From: Pedobacter sp. JY14-1
GTDB lineage: Bacteria; Bacteroidota; Bacteroidia; Sphingobacteriales; Sphingobacteriaceae
Reading direction: 5' to 3'
Length of the DNA: 64,000 nt
NCBI RefSeq assembly: GCF_029269825.1
Contig: NZ_JARJHU010000001.1
Location: 1,007,327-1,071,326 of the forward strand
Below are positions 31,319-42,636 of the stretch, in pieces (the stretch's first letter is position 1; the number at the start of each line of letters is the position of its first letter). The notes below the pieces were generated by a model, which did not search any database, was not told the DNA's origin, and saw only the letters and a list, made by a program, of their open reading frames with translations. Made by a program: the position numbers and the translations under genes.

Positions 31319-34038
31319 AACAAACTGGTCTGACCACTGTCGTCAATATCCAGGTCATCCGGATTAGTGATCTCCAGTCTGATTTCCTTTTTCGGTAGCG
31401 GAGCTTCTTCTTCATCTGCGTCCTTGTGTAGTGCCGGGTCGATCAGGTCCTGCTGATCTTCACCTGCAGCTTCATTTTCAGCTGCAGCATCAGTTCCGTC
31501 ATTTTTTGAACCTGCCTTGTTTTTCTCTACAACTTCCTCTTCCTCGTTATTGGAGATCCGCAGGTCTTTTACATCGTGCTGGGTCAGCCGGTTGCCATTC
31601 GCCTTTATCCCCTTCACATCGATAAACTCCGAAAGTACGATCTCCAATGTCTCCGGTGTCTGGGTCTTGCCTTTCAGCACGTCTACGGTAAGCACGGCAG
31701 CAGGATTAACGCCCAGGTGCAGGAATTTGGAGCCCGGCTCTTCACTGATGAGGCTGAACTTCTTACCAACGGCAATGTTTTCAAACAGGAAGCGCTTGAT
31801 AAAATAGTTTTTGGCCTTCCCGTCATAATGCACTACAGCGAAGGGCTTTTCCGGATCAAATTTCTGAATCAGGATGAGGTCATCATCGAAATGGTTGCTC
31901 AGCTCGAAAGTGCTCAGTTCGTACCAGCCGTCTTTATGCACCTGAAGGACCTTGTCGTCGCCGTCGAACTCACCGAGGTATTTACCGCGTCCGTCAACAT
32001 TGAGGCGGCGCAGCAGATCATCATACCAGATTTTCAGGCCGGACAACGTAGATACGCCCTTACTCTTGAAGGTGATCTTTTTAACAGGATACTTGGAAAC
32101 AATGTTGCCCATAGAGCCGCGGCCCTTAATGCCGATCTCGGCAAAGTCCAGGTCAAACTGCAGTTTCTTCAATTTACTGTGCGGCTTGAGCTGCACGTTG
32201 ACCACCTCGGCCTCGCCATTCGGATTGGCACTAAAATAAAGCACTTTTGAACCTTTGCTGCCCTTGGTAAGGTCATATTCCTTGTCACGCGTTACACCTA
32301 CCACTGCAAAACGCTTTACGTAGGAAACGCCGCTGGCGCCATCCTTGTAGATCATGTTGTAGATGGTGCGTTCGTCGCCTTTCTTGAATACCTGCGCGTG
32401 CAGGATTCCCTTTCCGACAAAGGTCTTATCGGCCACTTTGGTAACGGTACATTTGCCGTCTTCACGGAAAACGATGATCTCGTCGATGTCTGAGCAATCT
32501 GCCACGAACTCATCTTTTTTCAGGCCGGTGCCGATAAAGCCATCTTCACGGTTCATATACAGCTTCACGTTGGCCAGCGCCACTTTGGAGGCTTCTACCT
32601 TATCAAATAACCTGATCTCCGTCTTACGCTCACGGCCTTTACCGTACTTGTCTTTCAGTTTCTGGAACCAGGCAATCGCATAATCGGTCAGGTGCTTCAG
32701 GTGGTTCTTGACCACCTTAATATCTTCTGTCAGTGCCTTCATCTGCTCATCGGCCTTCTTCACGTCGAAACGGGTGATGCTGCTCATCGGCTTATCGATG
32801 AGCTTTTTGAAGTCCTCAGGAAGGATCTCGCGATAGAGCTGGGGCTTGAAGGGCTCAAACAAACGGTGCAGTACTTCCACTACGGTATCAAAAGTTCCGG
32901 AGTTTTCATAGTCCGGATGCTTATACATGCCTTCCTGGATAAAGATCTTGAGCAGGGAACTGAAAAAGATCTTTTCCTGAAGCTCATGCAGTCTGATCTC
33001 CAGTTCCCGTTTGAGCAGTCCCTTCGTATGCATGGTATTTTCATGCAGAATGTCGTTGACACTCATGAAGTGGGGCTTGTCGTCGCGGATCACGCAGGTA
33101 TTGGGTGATATCGAAACTTCACAGGAAGTAAATGCGTAAAGGGCATCTATCGTGACGTCCGGTGATATGCCCGGCGCCAGGTGCACAACGATCTCCACAT
33201 GCTGGGCGGTATTGTCTTCGATCTTCTTGATCTTGATCTTACCCTTGTCGTTGGCCTGGAGAATGCTGTCGATCACCGATCCGGTAGTGGTACTGTAAGG
33301 GATCTCCGAAATGATCAGGGTCTTTTTGTCCTTCTCGGTAATCTTGGCCCGCACCCGGATCTTACCCCCCCGCACGCCCTCGTTATATGCCGAGAAATCG
33401 GCCATACCCCCGGTAAAGAAGTCTGGCAGGATGTTGGCGCGGTTGCCCCGGAGTATTTCTATTGAAGCGTCGAGCAGTTCCACAAAATTATGCGGCATGA
33501 CCTTAGTGGCCAGACCTACTGCGATACCTTCCGCTCCCTGTGCCAGCAGCAATGGAAATTTAACAGGAAGTGTTACCGGTTCATTGTTTCGTCCATCATA
33601 GCTCAGCTGCCACTCCGTGGTATCGGGATTGAAGACCACATCGTTGGCAAATTTGGAGAGCCTGGCTTCTATATAACGCGGCGCAGCGGCGCTGTCACCG
33701 GTTACCGGGTCGCCCCAGTTTCCCTGGCAGTCGATCAGCAAATCCTTCTGTCCGATCTGCACCATGGCGTCACCGATAGAGGCGTCGCCATGCGGGTGAT
33801 ATTTCATGGTATTACCGATCACGTTGGCGGCCTTGTTGAAACGGCCATCGTCCATTTCCTTCAATGAGTGCATGATGCGGCGCTGTACCGGCTTAAGCCC
33901 GTCGTTGATATGCGGGACTGCACGGTCGAGGATCACATAGGAAGCGTAATCTAAAAACCAGTTTTCATAAAGTCCGTTGATAGGGATCACGGTGTGCGTA
34001 TGCGCTCCGTTCGGGTTGTCTTCTATTTCGTTACTCAT
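31315..34038 (-). CDS. parC: DNA topoisomerase IV subunit A
   Basis: This 907-residue protein has the GyrA/ParC breakage-reunion domain with the catalytic tyrosine in AAAPRYIEA (Tyr122), a coiled tower and a C-terminal DNA-wrapping region. A gyrase-type GyrA box is not seen. The tail after ~820 is long and very acidic. It decatenates chromosomes together with the ParE encoded at 42633 on the same strand, 8.6 kb away. The gene overlaps the M1 peptidase end by 4 nt. Confidence 0.9.
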   Translation of the reverse strand: MSNEIEDNPNGAHTHTVIPINGLYENWFLDYASYVILDRAVPHINDGLKPVQRRIMHSLKEMDDGRFNKAANVIGNTMKYHPHGDASIGDAMVQIGQKDLLIDCQGNWGDPVTGDSAAAPRYIEARLSKFANDVVFNPDTTEWQLSYDGRNNEPVTLPVKFPLLLAQGAEGIAVGLATKVMPHNFVELLDASIEILRGNRANILPDFFTGGMADFSAYNEGVRGGKIRVRAKITEKDKKTLIISEIPYSTTTGSVIDSILQANDKGKIKIKKIEDNTAQHVEIVVHLAPGISPDVTIDALYAFTSCEVSISPNTCVIRDDKPHFMSVNDILHENTMHTKGLLKRELEIRLHELQEKIFFSSLLKIFIQEGMYKHPDYENSGTFDTVVEVLHRLFEPFKPQLYREILPEDFKKLIDKPMSSITRFDVKKADEQMKALTEDIKVVKNHLKHLTDYAIAWFQKLKDKYGKGRERKTEIRLFDKVEASKVALANVKLYMNREDGFIGTGLKKDEFVADCSDIDEIIVFREDGKCTVTKVADKTFVGKGILHAQVFKKGDERTIYNMIYKDGASGVSYVKRFAVVGVTRDKEYDLTKGSKGSKVLYFSANPNGEAEVVNVQLKPHSKLKKLQFDLDFAEIGIKGRGSMGNIVSKYPVKKITFKSKGVSTLSGLKIWYDDLLRRLNVDGRGKYLGEFDGDDKVLQVHKDGWYELSTFELSNHFDDDLILIQKFDPEKPFAVVHYDGKAKNYFIKRFLFENIAVGKKFSLISEEPGSKFLHLGVNPAAVLTVDVLKGKTQTPETLEIVLSEFIDVKGIKANGNRLTQHDVKDLRISNNEEEEVVEKNKAGSKNDGTDAAAENEAAGEDQQDLIDPALHKDADEEEAPLPKKEIRLEITNPDDLDIDDSGQTSLF

Positions 34039-34085
34039 TAAAAAAGGATTGGATGCTGTAAATATAAAACATTTCCCCCTATGGC

Positions 34086-37000
34086 ATGGTTTTAGTACTA
34101 ATTTTAGTACGTTACTCCAATTTATTTCACTTGAATAAATACATACGCAAAACTCTTAAGATCGTGCTTTGGGTAATTGCCAGTATCATCATGCTGGTGG
34201 TCCTTCTTGCCATATCCCTGAATATTCCGGCAGTACAAAATTTTGTTAAGGATAAAGCGATCAGTTACCTCAGGAAAAAGACAAAAACTGAAGTCCGGCT
34301 CGAGAGCATTAAGATTGCCTTACCTAAGGACATTGTTCTGAATAAATTTTATATAGAAGATCTTAAGAAGGACACGCTGCTCTATGCAGAGAAACTGTCT
34401 GTGGACATCAGTCTGTTGAAATTACTGAACAACAAAGTAGAGATCAATGACATCTCACTGAAAAAGATACGCGCCAACGTAACGCGCATTGACCCCGATA
34501 CGACCTTCAACTTTTCATTCCTTGTAGATGCCTTCATGTCCGAACAGAAAAAGCCGGAAGATGAGGTAGACAAAGACACCACTTCAACGATGAAGTTTGC
34601 CGTAGACAAAGTAAGCCTGGAAGACATCGGGATTGTTTACAGGGACGATGTAGCCGGTAACGCGGTAAGACTTCATCTGGGTGAGTTTAACGCAAAGATA
34701 AGAGACTTTGACCTGAACGGGCAGCACTATGTGATCAGGAGCCTGGCCCTGAACAATACTTCACTGAACTATCTCCAGCGCAAGCCGCTGACCCAGCTTC
34801 AGCAACACCTGGAAAACAGCATCGATACCGCCAGGACTGCAACGGGAAAACTGCCACTGATCGAAGTGGAAAATTTTGATTTTGCAAAGATCAGGATCGG
34901 CTTTGACGACCAGGTTTCCGGGATGAAGGCAGATGTAGACCTGCAGAAGCTGGAACTGGAAAAACTGTTTGTGGATCTGACGAACAACAATTATAAGATT
35001 GAGGATGGTGCGGTCAATGATACTAAAGTGCTGTTTAATTCTGCGGCGAACAAGGCAAACGTGCTGCTGGGCGAATTCTCGCTGAGCAAACTTGTCGCCG
35101 ATGTGAAGAACGGAAAATATACGCTCGGCAATGCAGCGCTGAACCGTTCGGATATCGGTTTTGCACTGAAGCCGGTAAAGAAGACCTCCGCTGACACTAC
35201 AAAAACCGATACAGCCGCCGCCGCGCCGCTTTCCTTTGAAGCTGAAAGCATCAGCCTGACAGATAATAAGCTTAGCTTTGACAACCTGGGTGTGAAGCCG
35301 GTCAAGGGAATGGATTTCAACCACCTGCGCTTTAACGGACTGACCCTGGACGCTTCAGCGCTCGGCTACAGCGACAAGGGCATCAGGGTGAAGCTGAAAA
35401 AAGGAAGGTTTAGTGAAAAGAGCGGCTTCCGGCTGGAACAGCTGAAGGGTAACGTAGCCTACAATGACAAACAGATCAGTGTAGACGGTTTCCTGCTGAA
35501 AACGCCGAATACGCGTATTGAAAACAACACCCGGCTGGACTACACCACCATGGACGATCTGACTAAACATCCGGAACGGGTAAGGATTTCGGCCAGCATC
35601 ACCAATACGGTCATTGGCTTACGGGATGCAGCCTACTTCAGTGATGCCTTACCTGCGGCTTACCGTAATGAAAAAATCAGCCTCAACGCCAGCGTAAACG
35701 GCTATATGAACAACATCAATGTGCCCAGGCTACAGGTACGGGGGCTGAAAAGCACATACATCGACATTACCGGCAACGCGAAAGGATTTCCTGATGTAGA
35801 GAAGGCTGTGCTTGACCTGAACATCAGACGCTTCTCCCTCACCAAGAGTGACCTGCTGGTTTTGGTACCTAAAAAATCATTGCCCGCCAGCATAGCATTG
35901 CCAAATGCCATCAGCGCCGTTGGTAAATTCAAAGGTTCTATGAGCAACTTCAACACGGGCTTCAATATACGGACAGACATGGGCTCGGCGAAGCTTGCAG
36001 CGATGATGCGCGGAACCAAAGGAAGGGAACGATATGCGGCCAACATCTCACTCGACAATTTCAATGTAGGCCGTCTGCTGAAACAGCAGCCAACCCTGGG
36101 CAGGCTTTCTGCCAAAGCTACGGTGAAGGGAACAGGCCTGGATATGAAAAAGGCTTCATTACAGGCGAATGCCCGGGTGACCAGCGCCGAGTACAACAAA
36201 TATACCTACCGCTATCTGCTGCTGAACGCAAAATACGCAGGACAAAAAGCAGAAATCAAGAGCAGCATGGCGGACAGCAATGCCAACTTTAAACTGGAGG
36301 CGACTGCGGACATTTCCGGCAAATACCCGGCGGTGAAGGCAGACCTGAACCTGGTCCAGGTTGACCTGCAAAAGCTCAATTTCAGCGCGACTGAGTTCCG
36401 GCTGGCTGGCCTGGTTACCGCAGATATCAAAACTGCAGACCCCGATTTCCTGAACGGAGATGTCAGTGTCCGCGGTTTACAGATCGTAAAAGAAGGCCAG
36501 CGCTTCAATATGGATACCATCGATGTGCATTCGGAAGCCAGCCTTTCACACAACCTGCTTACCCTGAAATCGGAAGTACTGAATGCCAGAGTGGATGGAA
36601 AATATGAACTGACCAATCTGGGCAGTGCAGTGATCAATCAGATCAACCAGTACTATGCCTTCGGCGAAGTAAAGAAAATCCCCGCACAGCGATTCCGGTT
36701 CAATGTGAACATACACAACCCTAAATTTCTCAGGAACTTTGTTCCCGAACTGACCGGTTTCTCACCATCCCGGATGAGCGGGCTCATCGATACCGAGAAG
36801 GACAGCCTGCAGATGAACGCATGGTTCCCGCAGGTGGTTTACGGGGATTTCAAAGTGGACAGTACGCGATTGGACATCAATAACGACAACCAGCAGCTGA
36901 CCTACAAATTACTGGTCCGCAGCTTTCAGAGCCCCTCTGTTTCACTTTACGATACAGAACTGAGTGGCCAGGCCGCCAATAATCATTTAGGGGTCAATGT

Positions 37001-39305
37001 ACTGATCCGGGACAGCAAACGAAAGAACCGTTACGTGTTGGGAGGTACCTTTAAATCGATCAATAAGGATTACCAGTTTTCACTCGATCCGAATAAACTA
37101 CTGCTGGACTACCAGAAATGGTCGATATCTCCGGAAAATTATTTACAGTTCGGGGCATCTGGCATTGTCGCCAACCAGTTTAACCTGAGCCAGGGCAACC
37201 AGCTGCTGAGCATTAACAGTACGGACAAGACACCAAATTCTCCCGTGCTGGTGCAATTTAAGGACTTCAGGATAGAAACGCTGACCAGGTTTGCAGAACA
37301 GGACAGTGCGCTGGTTGGAGGTGTGATCAATGGTACGGCAAATCTTCGCGGGCTTACGGATTCGCTTAACTTTGAAGCAAACCTGACGGTTGATCAGCTG
37401 CGTTACCAGAAAGACCAGCTGGGCACGCTGCGCCTCGCAGTGAACAACAATACCAGCAATGCTTATGAGGTAAACGTAGCGCTTGCGGGCGTGCACGAGC
37501 TAAGAGTGAACGGCTTTTATTATACGAACAGCGAGAATGCACTTGACCTGACCGTGAACGTAGACAAAATAGACCTTTCCCAGCTGGAAAGCCTGTCTAT
37601 GGGGCAGATCAGGCGGGGCTCAGGATCAATAACAGGTCAGATAAACGTAAAGGGAAGTACATCGAAGCCACGTGTACTGGGCGACCTGCGCTTTAGCCAG
37701 GTGGCATTCAATGCAGCCTATGTCAATTCTTATTTCAGAATTCCGGATGAACGCATCAGCTTCACAGCGCGCGGAGTTGATTTTAACGACTTTGACATTC
37801 TGGATTCTCTGGGCAGGAAAGCGACGATCAGCGGTGGCGTGCTGACTACGGACTATCAGGACTTCCGGTTCAACATGGATATCCGTACGGACAATTTCAG
37901 GGCCTTGAATTCTACTGCACAGGACAATGACATGATCTACGGAACGGTTTACCTGAGCAGCAACATTAAGGTGCGGGGCGATCTGAACCAACCGGACGTG
38001 GACATGAACATCACCGTGGAAAAAGGCACTCGGTTTTTCTTCGCCATGCCTTCGGAAGACCCTGCTGTGATAGAGCAGGAAGGTATCGTGCAGTTTATCG
38101 ATGCTGACGCACCTCCGTTTAACGGGCAAAAGGCACTGAAGACAGACAGCGTCAGCAAATCGCCGGTAAAAGGAATCAATCTGAGCGCCAATGTGAATAT
38201 TGATCCGGAAGCCGAACTGAATGTAGTGGTAGATCCGTCGAACGGCGACGCCCTGAAGGTAAAGGGACAGGCCAATCTTATTGCAGATATGGACCCCAGC
38301 GGCAAGACGAGCCTGACGGGACGGTATGAGATCAGTGACGGATCTTACAACCTTTCCATAGGCCCTTTCTCCAAAAAGGAATTCAAACTGGTAAAAGGCA
38401 GCGCTATTGTATGGACTGGCGATCCGATGTCTGCCAATGTTGACCTGACTGCGCTCTACGAAGTAAATGCTGCTCCGATAGATCTGCTCAACGACCCGGA
38501 TAATGCACAGGCCAAGACTAAGTTGCCGATACAAGTATACCTGATGATGAAGGAGGAACTGATGAAGCCAAAGATCTCCTTCCGGCTTGACCTTCCTGAA
38601 AATGAAAGGGGGGCACTGAGCGGTCAGGTCTATACGCGGTTGTTACAGGTCAACCAGGATGAGAACGAACTCAACAAACAGGTCTTTGCCCTGCTTGCAC
38701 TGAACAGGTTCATTGCAGAGAACCCCTTTCAGAGCCTGGCCGGCGGCGGGGGCGGAATATCGACTCTTGCCCGTTCCAGCGTGAGCAAGCTGCTCACTCA
38801 GCAACTGAACAATCTGGCCGCAGACCTAATCCAGGGTGTAGATGTCAACTTCGGCATCAATTCATCTGAAGATTACTCCAGCGGCTCCCTTGAGCAGAAG
38901 ACGGACCTGGAGGTTGGCTTATCCAAAAAACTCCTGAATGACCGGCTTACCGTAACGGTAGGCAGTTCTTTCGGGCTCGAAGGCTCGTCGGCGACCCGTA
39001 ACAACCAGAGCGCAACTAATATCGCCGGGAACGTCAATGTGGAATATGCGCTATCGGCAGACGGACGGTACCGGCTGAGGGCATACCGGCGCAACCAGAA
39101 TGAAGGCGTGATCGAGGGACAGATCATTGAAACCGGGCTTGGCTTTGCGCTGGTCGTGGATTATAACCGGTTCAGAGAGATTTTCCGCAAGCGCGAAACG
39201 CGCGAAGAACGCCGGGCAAGACGTCAGAAGAATGAAGCAATGGAACAGGAAAACAGGAAAAGAGAAGCTACAGAACAGAAACCAAATGATGAAAAGACCA
39301 ATTAG
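34086..39305 (+). CDS. tamB: TamB-family translocation and assembly protein (DUF490)
   Basis: This very large protein of 1739 residues has an N-terminal membrane anchor (~25-45, LWVIASIIMLVVLLAISLNI), a long run of repeating beta-strand segments like AsmA/TamB lipid-transfer bridges and a C-terminal DUF490 domain (from about 1330; LSANVNIDPEAELNVVVDPS). It ends in a charged tail. TamB spans the periplasm and works with an Omp85 partner, here the gene overlapping its 3' end. The true start may be a few codons later than 34086. Confidence 0.88.
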   Translation: MVLVLILVRYSNLFHLNKYIRKTLKIVLWVIASIIMLVVLLAISLNIPAVQNFVKDKAISYLRKKTKTEVRLESIKIALPKDIVLNKFYIEDLKKDTLLYAEKLSVDISLLKLLNNKVEINDISLKKIRANVTRIDPDTTFNFSFLVDAFMSEQKKPEDEVDKDTTSTMKFAVDKVSLEDIGIVYRDDVAGNAVRLHLGEFNAKIRDFDLNGQHYVIRSLALNNTSLNYLQRKPLTQLQQHLENSIDTARTATGKLPLIEVENFDFAKIRIGFDDQVSGMKADVDLQKLELEKLFVDLTNNNYKIEDGAVNDTKVLFNSAANKANVLLGEFSLSKLVADVKNGKYTLGNAALNRSDIGFALKPVKKTSADTTKTDTAAAAPLSFEAESISLTDNKLSFDNLGVKPVKGMDFNHLRFNGLTLDASALGYSDKGIRVKLKKGRFSEKSGFRLEQLKGNVAYNDKQISVDGFLLKTPNTRIENNTRLDYTTMDDLTKHPERVRISASITNTVIGLRDAAYFSDALPAAYRNEKISLNASVNGYMNNINVPRLQVRGLKSTYIDITGNAKGFPDVEKAVLDLNIRRFSLTKSDLLVLVPKKSLPASIALPNAISAVGKFKGSMSNFNTGFNIRTDMGSAKLAAMMRGTKGRERYAANISLDNFNVGRLLKQQPTLGRLSAKATVKGTGLDMKKASLQANARVTSAEYNKYTYRYLLLNAKYAGQKAEIKSSMADSNANFKLEATADISGKYPAVKADLNLVQVDLQKLNFSATEFRLAGLVTADIKTADPDFLNGDVSVRGLQIVKEGQRFNMDTIDVHSEASLSHNLLTLKSEVLNARVDGKYELTNLGSAVINQINQYYAFGEVKKIPAQRFRFNVNIHNPKFLRNFVPELTGFSPSRMSGLIDTEKDSLQMNAWFPQVVYGDFKVDSTRLDINNDNQQLTYKLLVRSFQSPSVSLYDTELSGQAANNHLGVNVLIRDSKRKNRYVLGGTFKSINKDYQFSLDPNKLLLDYQKWSISPENYLQFGASGIVANQFNLSQGNQLLSINSTDKTPNSPVLVQFKDFRIETLTRFAEQDSALVGGVINGTANLRGLTDSLNFEANLTVDQLRYQKDQLGTLRLAVNNNTSNAYEVNVALAGVHELRVNGFYYTNSENALDLTVNVDKIDLSQLESLSMGQIRRGSGSITGQINVKGSTSKPRVLGDLRFSQVAFNAAYVNSYFRIPDERISFTARGVDFNDFDILDSLGRKATISGGVLTTDYQDFRFNMDIRTDNFRALNSTAQDNDMIYGTVYLSSNIKVRGDLNQPDVDMNITVEKGTRFFFAMPSEDPAVIEQEGIVQFIDADAPPFNGQKALKTDSVSKSPVKGINLSANVNIDPEAELNVVVDPSNGDALKVKGQANLIADMDPSGKTSLTGRYEISDGSYNLSIGPFSKKEFKLVKGSAIVWTGDPMSANVDLTALYEVNAAPIDLLNDPDNAQAKTKLPIQVYLMMKEELMKPKISFRLDLPENERGALSGQVYTRLLQVNQDENELNKQVFALLALNRFIAENPFQSLAGGGGGISTLARSSVSKLLTQQLNNLAADLIQGVDVNFGINSSEDYSSGSLEQKTDLEVGLSKKLLNDRLTVTVGSSFGLEGSSATRNNQSATNIAGNVNVEYALSADGRYRLRAYRRNQNEGVIEGQIIETGLGFALVVDYNRFREIFRKRETREERRARRQKNEAMEQENRKREATEQKPNDEKTN

Positions 39306-41610
39306 CCTTTTTTTATGGACGGCTGCCCTGCTGTTTCTGACGGCCTGCAGCAATACACGCTACCTGAAACCGGCACAGATCTTATATACCGGCGCGGATA
39401 TCCGGATCAATCCGGATTCATCAGGCAGGATAGAGGACCAGAAGACGGTAAAAAGTGCATTGGAGGGAAAGACACGCCCAAGACCGAATAAATCCATATT
39501 AGGCCTTAAATTCAAACTGTTTATCTACAACCTTGCAGGCGAGCCAAAGAAGCCAAAGGGCTTCAGGAACTGGTTACGCACTAAGGTGGGTGAGCCACCG
39601 GTATTACTCAGCGAGGTAAAGCTGAAATACAACAATGACGTACTGACAAGTTACCTCATCAGCCAGGGCTATCTGCAAGCTGCAGTTACCGGCGATACCG
39701 TGGTAAAGGGGAAAAAGGGCAAGGCTGTATATACCGCACAAACGGGAAACCGGTACAGGATCAACAGTGTAAGTTTTCCGAAGGACACGGGCAACCTGAC
39801 GCACATCATCAATCAGAACAAGGATAAGTCCTTGCTGAAAGTTGGTGACTATTACGACCTGGATACCTATAAACTTGAACGGGAGCGAATCGACAATGAC
39901 CTTAAGGAGCAGGGATATTTCTACTTTAGTCCGGATTACCTGATCATGCAGGTAGACAGTACGATCGGCCGGCACCTTGTAGATATCCGGGTAAAAGTGA
40001 AAGATATCGCTCCAGATGCGGGGACTAAGCCCTATACCATCAACAACATCAACATCTTCCCGACCTACAACATCAGGAGGGACAGCATCCTGAGGGCACT
40101 TGATCCGGTAAAGTTTGGCGATTTCAGCATCTATGACAACAGAAATACGTTCAAACCCTGGCTGTTCAACCGGCTGGTCTTTTTCAGGAAAGGTGAACTG
40201 TACAACCGCGGGGACCACAACCAGACGCTGAACCGCTTGGTGAACATTGGTGTGTTTCAGGGCGTGAAAGCGGAATTCCTGCCTCTGGACAGTTTTAGAA
40301 ACGATCAGCTTGACCTGAACATTTACCTGACACCGCTTAAGAAAAACTCACTGTCTTTCTCGGTGATCGGCACCAGTAAATCGAATAATTTTGTCGGTTC
40401 AGAGATAAAACTGACGCAGACGACCAGGAATGTTTTCAGAGGCGCTGAACAGCTTGATATCAGTGCCAGCGGTGGCTTTGAAACCCAGGTAAGCGGTGTA
40501 TCCAGAGGACTGAATTCCTACTCCTTTACCACTGAAGGCAAACTGACTTTTCCGAGGCTGCTTATCCCCTTCTTTAAGTTCAGCAGCACAAACGCGTATG
40601 TTCCTAAAACCATCGTTTCAGCCTCATACCAGTTACTCAGCAGAGGTTCGCTATACAACCTGAATTCTATAAAAGGTGAATTTGGTTACAATTTCCGGGA
40701 AAACAAGTATAAAGAACATACCCTGAACCCGATATCGATCAATTATGTTCAGCCATCAAAGCAAGATAGCAGCAAACTGGACAGCCTCTACAGGATTGGT
40801 TTAAGGGGTGCACTGGAGAAGCAGTTTATCATCGGCAGCAACTATAATTTCACCTATACCAATCAGATGGAGGAGCAACGCAGGAATAATCTGTATTTCA
40901 GCGGGGATATTGAAACTGGCGGTAATGTCTGGGGGCTTTTTGCCGGCACAGATGCTCAGGGAAGGAAATCTGTTCTGAAAACACCACTGACCCAGTTCAT
41001 CCGATTGGAGACGGACCTCCGCAATTATTTCAAGATCAGACCTCGTGTGATCTGGGCCAACCGGCTCAACCTGGGTTATGGCTATGCTTACGGCAACAGT
41101 TCTGCCCTGCCCTTCGTGCGGCAGTTCTTTGCAGGTGGCAGTAACGACATTCGTGCGTTCCGCGCCCGTTCATTAGGTCCGGGTACATACAAGCTTCCCG
41201 ACACCGTATTTGCGGACCAGGGCGGCGATATAAAAATGATGCTGAATACGGAGCTGAGGTTTAAAATCGTGAGCGTTTTGCACGGTGCCCTGTTCGCCGA
41301 TGCCGGAAATATCTGGTTGCGCAAGGAAGACCTCGGCGCACCGGCAACAGCTACTACACCGGAAATCCCGGCACGTCCCGGATCGGGCTTTAAGTTCAAA
41401 AATGCACTGAGCGAAATTGCCATAGGCACCGGTGCAGGTCTGCGCGTAGACGCTACCATTTTCGTGATCCGGCTGGACGTGGCATTTCCGCTGCGCAAAC
41501 CTTACCTGCCGGAAGGTCAGCGCTGGGTAGCAGATCAGATTGATTTTGGCAGCAGTACCTGGCGTAAGGAGAACCTGATATACAACATAGGCATTGGTTA
41601 TCCATTCTGA
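39286..41610 (+). CDS. tamA: Omp85/BamA-superfamily outer membrane protein, TamA-like
   Basis: This 774-residue lipoprotein starts MMKRPISLFLWTAALLFLTA followed by the lipobox Cys. The start is chosen because it gives the signal peptide; it lies inside the 3' end of tamB (20-nt overlap). POTRA-type domains occupy ~70-370, then a 16-strand barrel with GGSNDIRAFRARSLGPG, the conserved barrel motif of the family, ends in IGIGYPF. It pairs with TamB for outer membrane assembly or lipid transport. Confidence 0.88.
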   Translation: MMKRPISLFLWTAALLFLTACSNTRYLKPAQILYTGADIRINPDSSGRIEDQKTVKSALEGKTRPRPNKSILGLKFKLFIYNLAGEPKKPKGFRNWLRTKVGEPPVLLSEVKLKYNNDVLTSYLISQGYLQAAVTGDTVVKGKKGKAVYTAQTGNRYRINSVSFPKDTGNLTHIINQNKDKSLLKVGDYYDLDTYKLERERIDNDLKEQGYFYFSPDYLIMQVDSTIGRHLVDIRVKVKDIAPDAGTKPYTINNINIFPTYNIRRDSILRALDPVKFGDFSIYDNRNTFKPWLFNRLVFFRKGELYNRGDHNQTLNRLVNIGVFQGVKAEFLPLDSFRNDQLDLNIYLTPLKKNSLSFSVIGTSKSNNFVGSEIKLTQTTRNVFRGAEQLDISASGGFETQVSGVSRGLNSYSFTTEGKLTFPRLLIPFFKFSSTNAYVPKTIVSASYQLLSRGSLYNLNSIKGEFGYNFRENKYKEHTLNPISINYVQPSKQDSSKLDSLYRIGLRGALEKQFIIGSNYNFTYTNQMEEQRRNNLYFSGDIETGGNVWGLFAGTDAQGRKSVLKTPLTQFIRLETDLRNYFKIRPRVIWANRLNLGYGYAYGNSSALPFVRQFFAGGSNDIRAFRARSLGPGTYKLPDTVFADQGGDIKMMLNTELRFKIVSVLHGALFADAGNIWLRKEDLGAPATATTPEIPARPGSGFKFKNALSEIAIGTGAGLRVDATIFVIRLDVAFPLRKPYLPEGQRWVADQIDFGSSTWRKENLIYNIGIGYPF

Positions 41611-41622
41611 TACGCTGATAAT

Positions 41623-42636
41623 TTGAATGATGTTATGAAAGTCCTCCACCAGATCAAATGTTTCTTTTTTGCCGTTTACCACCTGTTCGTAGCGGCAATA
41701 AAAGGTTTTTCTGAAGACCGGGTCATGAAGCTGAGCGCCTCTCTTGCCTATTATACCATCTTCTCGCTGACACCACTTATCATCATCATCCTTTCCGCGG
41801 CCAGCCTGTTCCTGGGCGAAAGCATGGATCCCAATGACAAGTTGTTCGGTGTAAACGGCGAGATCCCTAAGCTCATCGGTACCGACGCAGCCTATCAGCT
41901 GCGCAGCTTTGTGAACAACGCCAACTATTCCGGCAAGAGCACTTTTGGGCTCATCATCGGCATCACTACCCTGGTAATCGGTGCCACGGCGATCTTCATC
42001 GAGATACAGGACAGCATCAACTTAATCTGGAAAGTAAAAGCCGTACCAAAGAAGGGATGGAAAAAACTGATCGTTAACAGATTACTTTCCTTTTCACTGA
42101 TTGCATCATTGGGCTTCCTGCTGCTGGTGTCCCTGGTCATCAACAGTATAGTCGTCGGCATCGGGGACAAACTGGCGCTATATGCCGCCAGGTTAGGTAT
42201 CCGCGAAGTCTCGGAACTTTTCATGCTGATCGTTACCAATGCCCTTACGCTGTCCGTAGTAACCGCCATATTTACCGTTATCTTTAAGGTCTTACCAGAC
42301 GTCTACCTGAAATGGAAACCGGCTATCGTCGGTGCATTGTTTACAGCGGTACTGTTCAGCATTGGAAAATACGCCATCGGCATCTACATTGAAAAGGGCA
42401 ATCCCGGTTCTGCATTCGGGGCCGCAAGTTCGGTAATCGTGATCCTGGTCTGGATTTATTATACATCGGTCATCCTGTATTTCGGTGCCGAATTTACCCA
42501 GGCCTACGCCGAAAGATATGACAATGGCATAAGACCCAGCAAATATGCCGTGCATACCAAAGTCGTTGTGGTCGAAAAAAAGGTAGATGTATTGCCTCCA
42601 CAACATCCGGAGGACACGAAGATTGATCCCGCTTAG
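41623..42636 (+). CDS. YihY/BrkB-family membrane protein
   Basis: This 337-residue protein has six membrane spans with the family motif [40 protein letters not shown] and a final [20 protein letters not shown], then a cytoplasmic tail. YihY/BrkB proteins are inner membrane proteins of unknown activity (once called ribonuclease BN). The ATG at 41635 is an alternative start. It converges with parE with a 4-nt overlap. Confidence 0.85.
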   Translation: MNDVMKVLHQIKCFFFAVYHLFVAAIKGFSEDRVMKLSASLAYYTIFSLTPLIIIILSAASLFLGESMDPNDKLFGVNGEIPKLIGTDAAYQLRSFVNNANYSGKSTFGLIIGITTLVIGATAIFIEIQDSINLIWKVKAVPKKGWKKLIVNRLLSFSLIASLGFLLLVSLVINSIVVGIGDKLALYAARLGIREVSELFMLIVTNALTLSVVTAIFTVIFKVLPDVYLKWKPAIVGALFTAVLFSIGKYAIGIYIEKGNPGSAFGAASSVIVILVWIYYTSVILYFGAEFTQAYAERYDNGIRPSKYAVHTKVVVVEKKVDVLPPQHPEDTKIDPA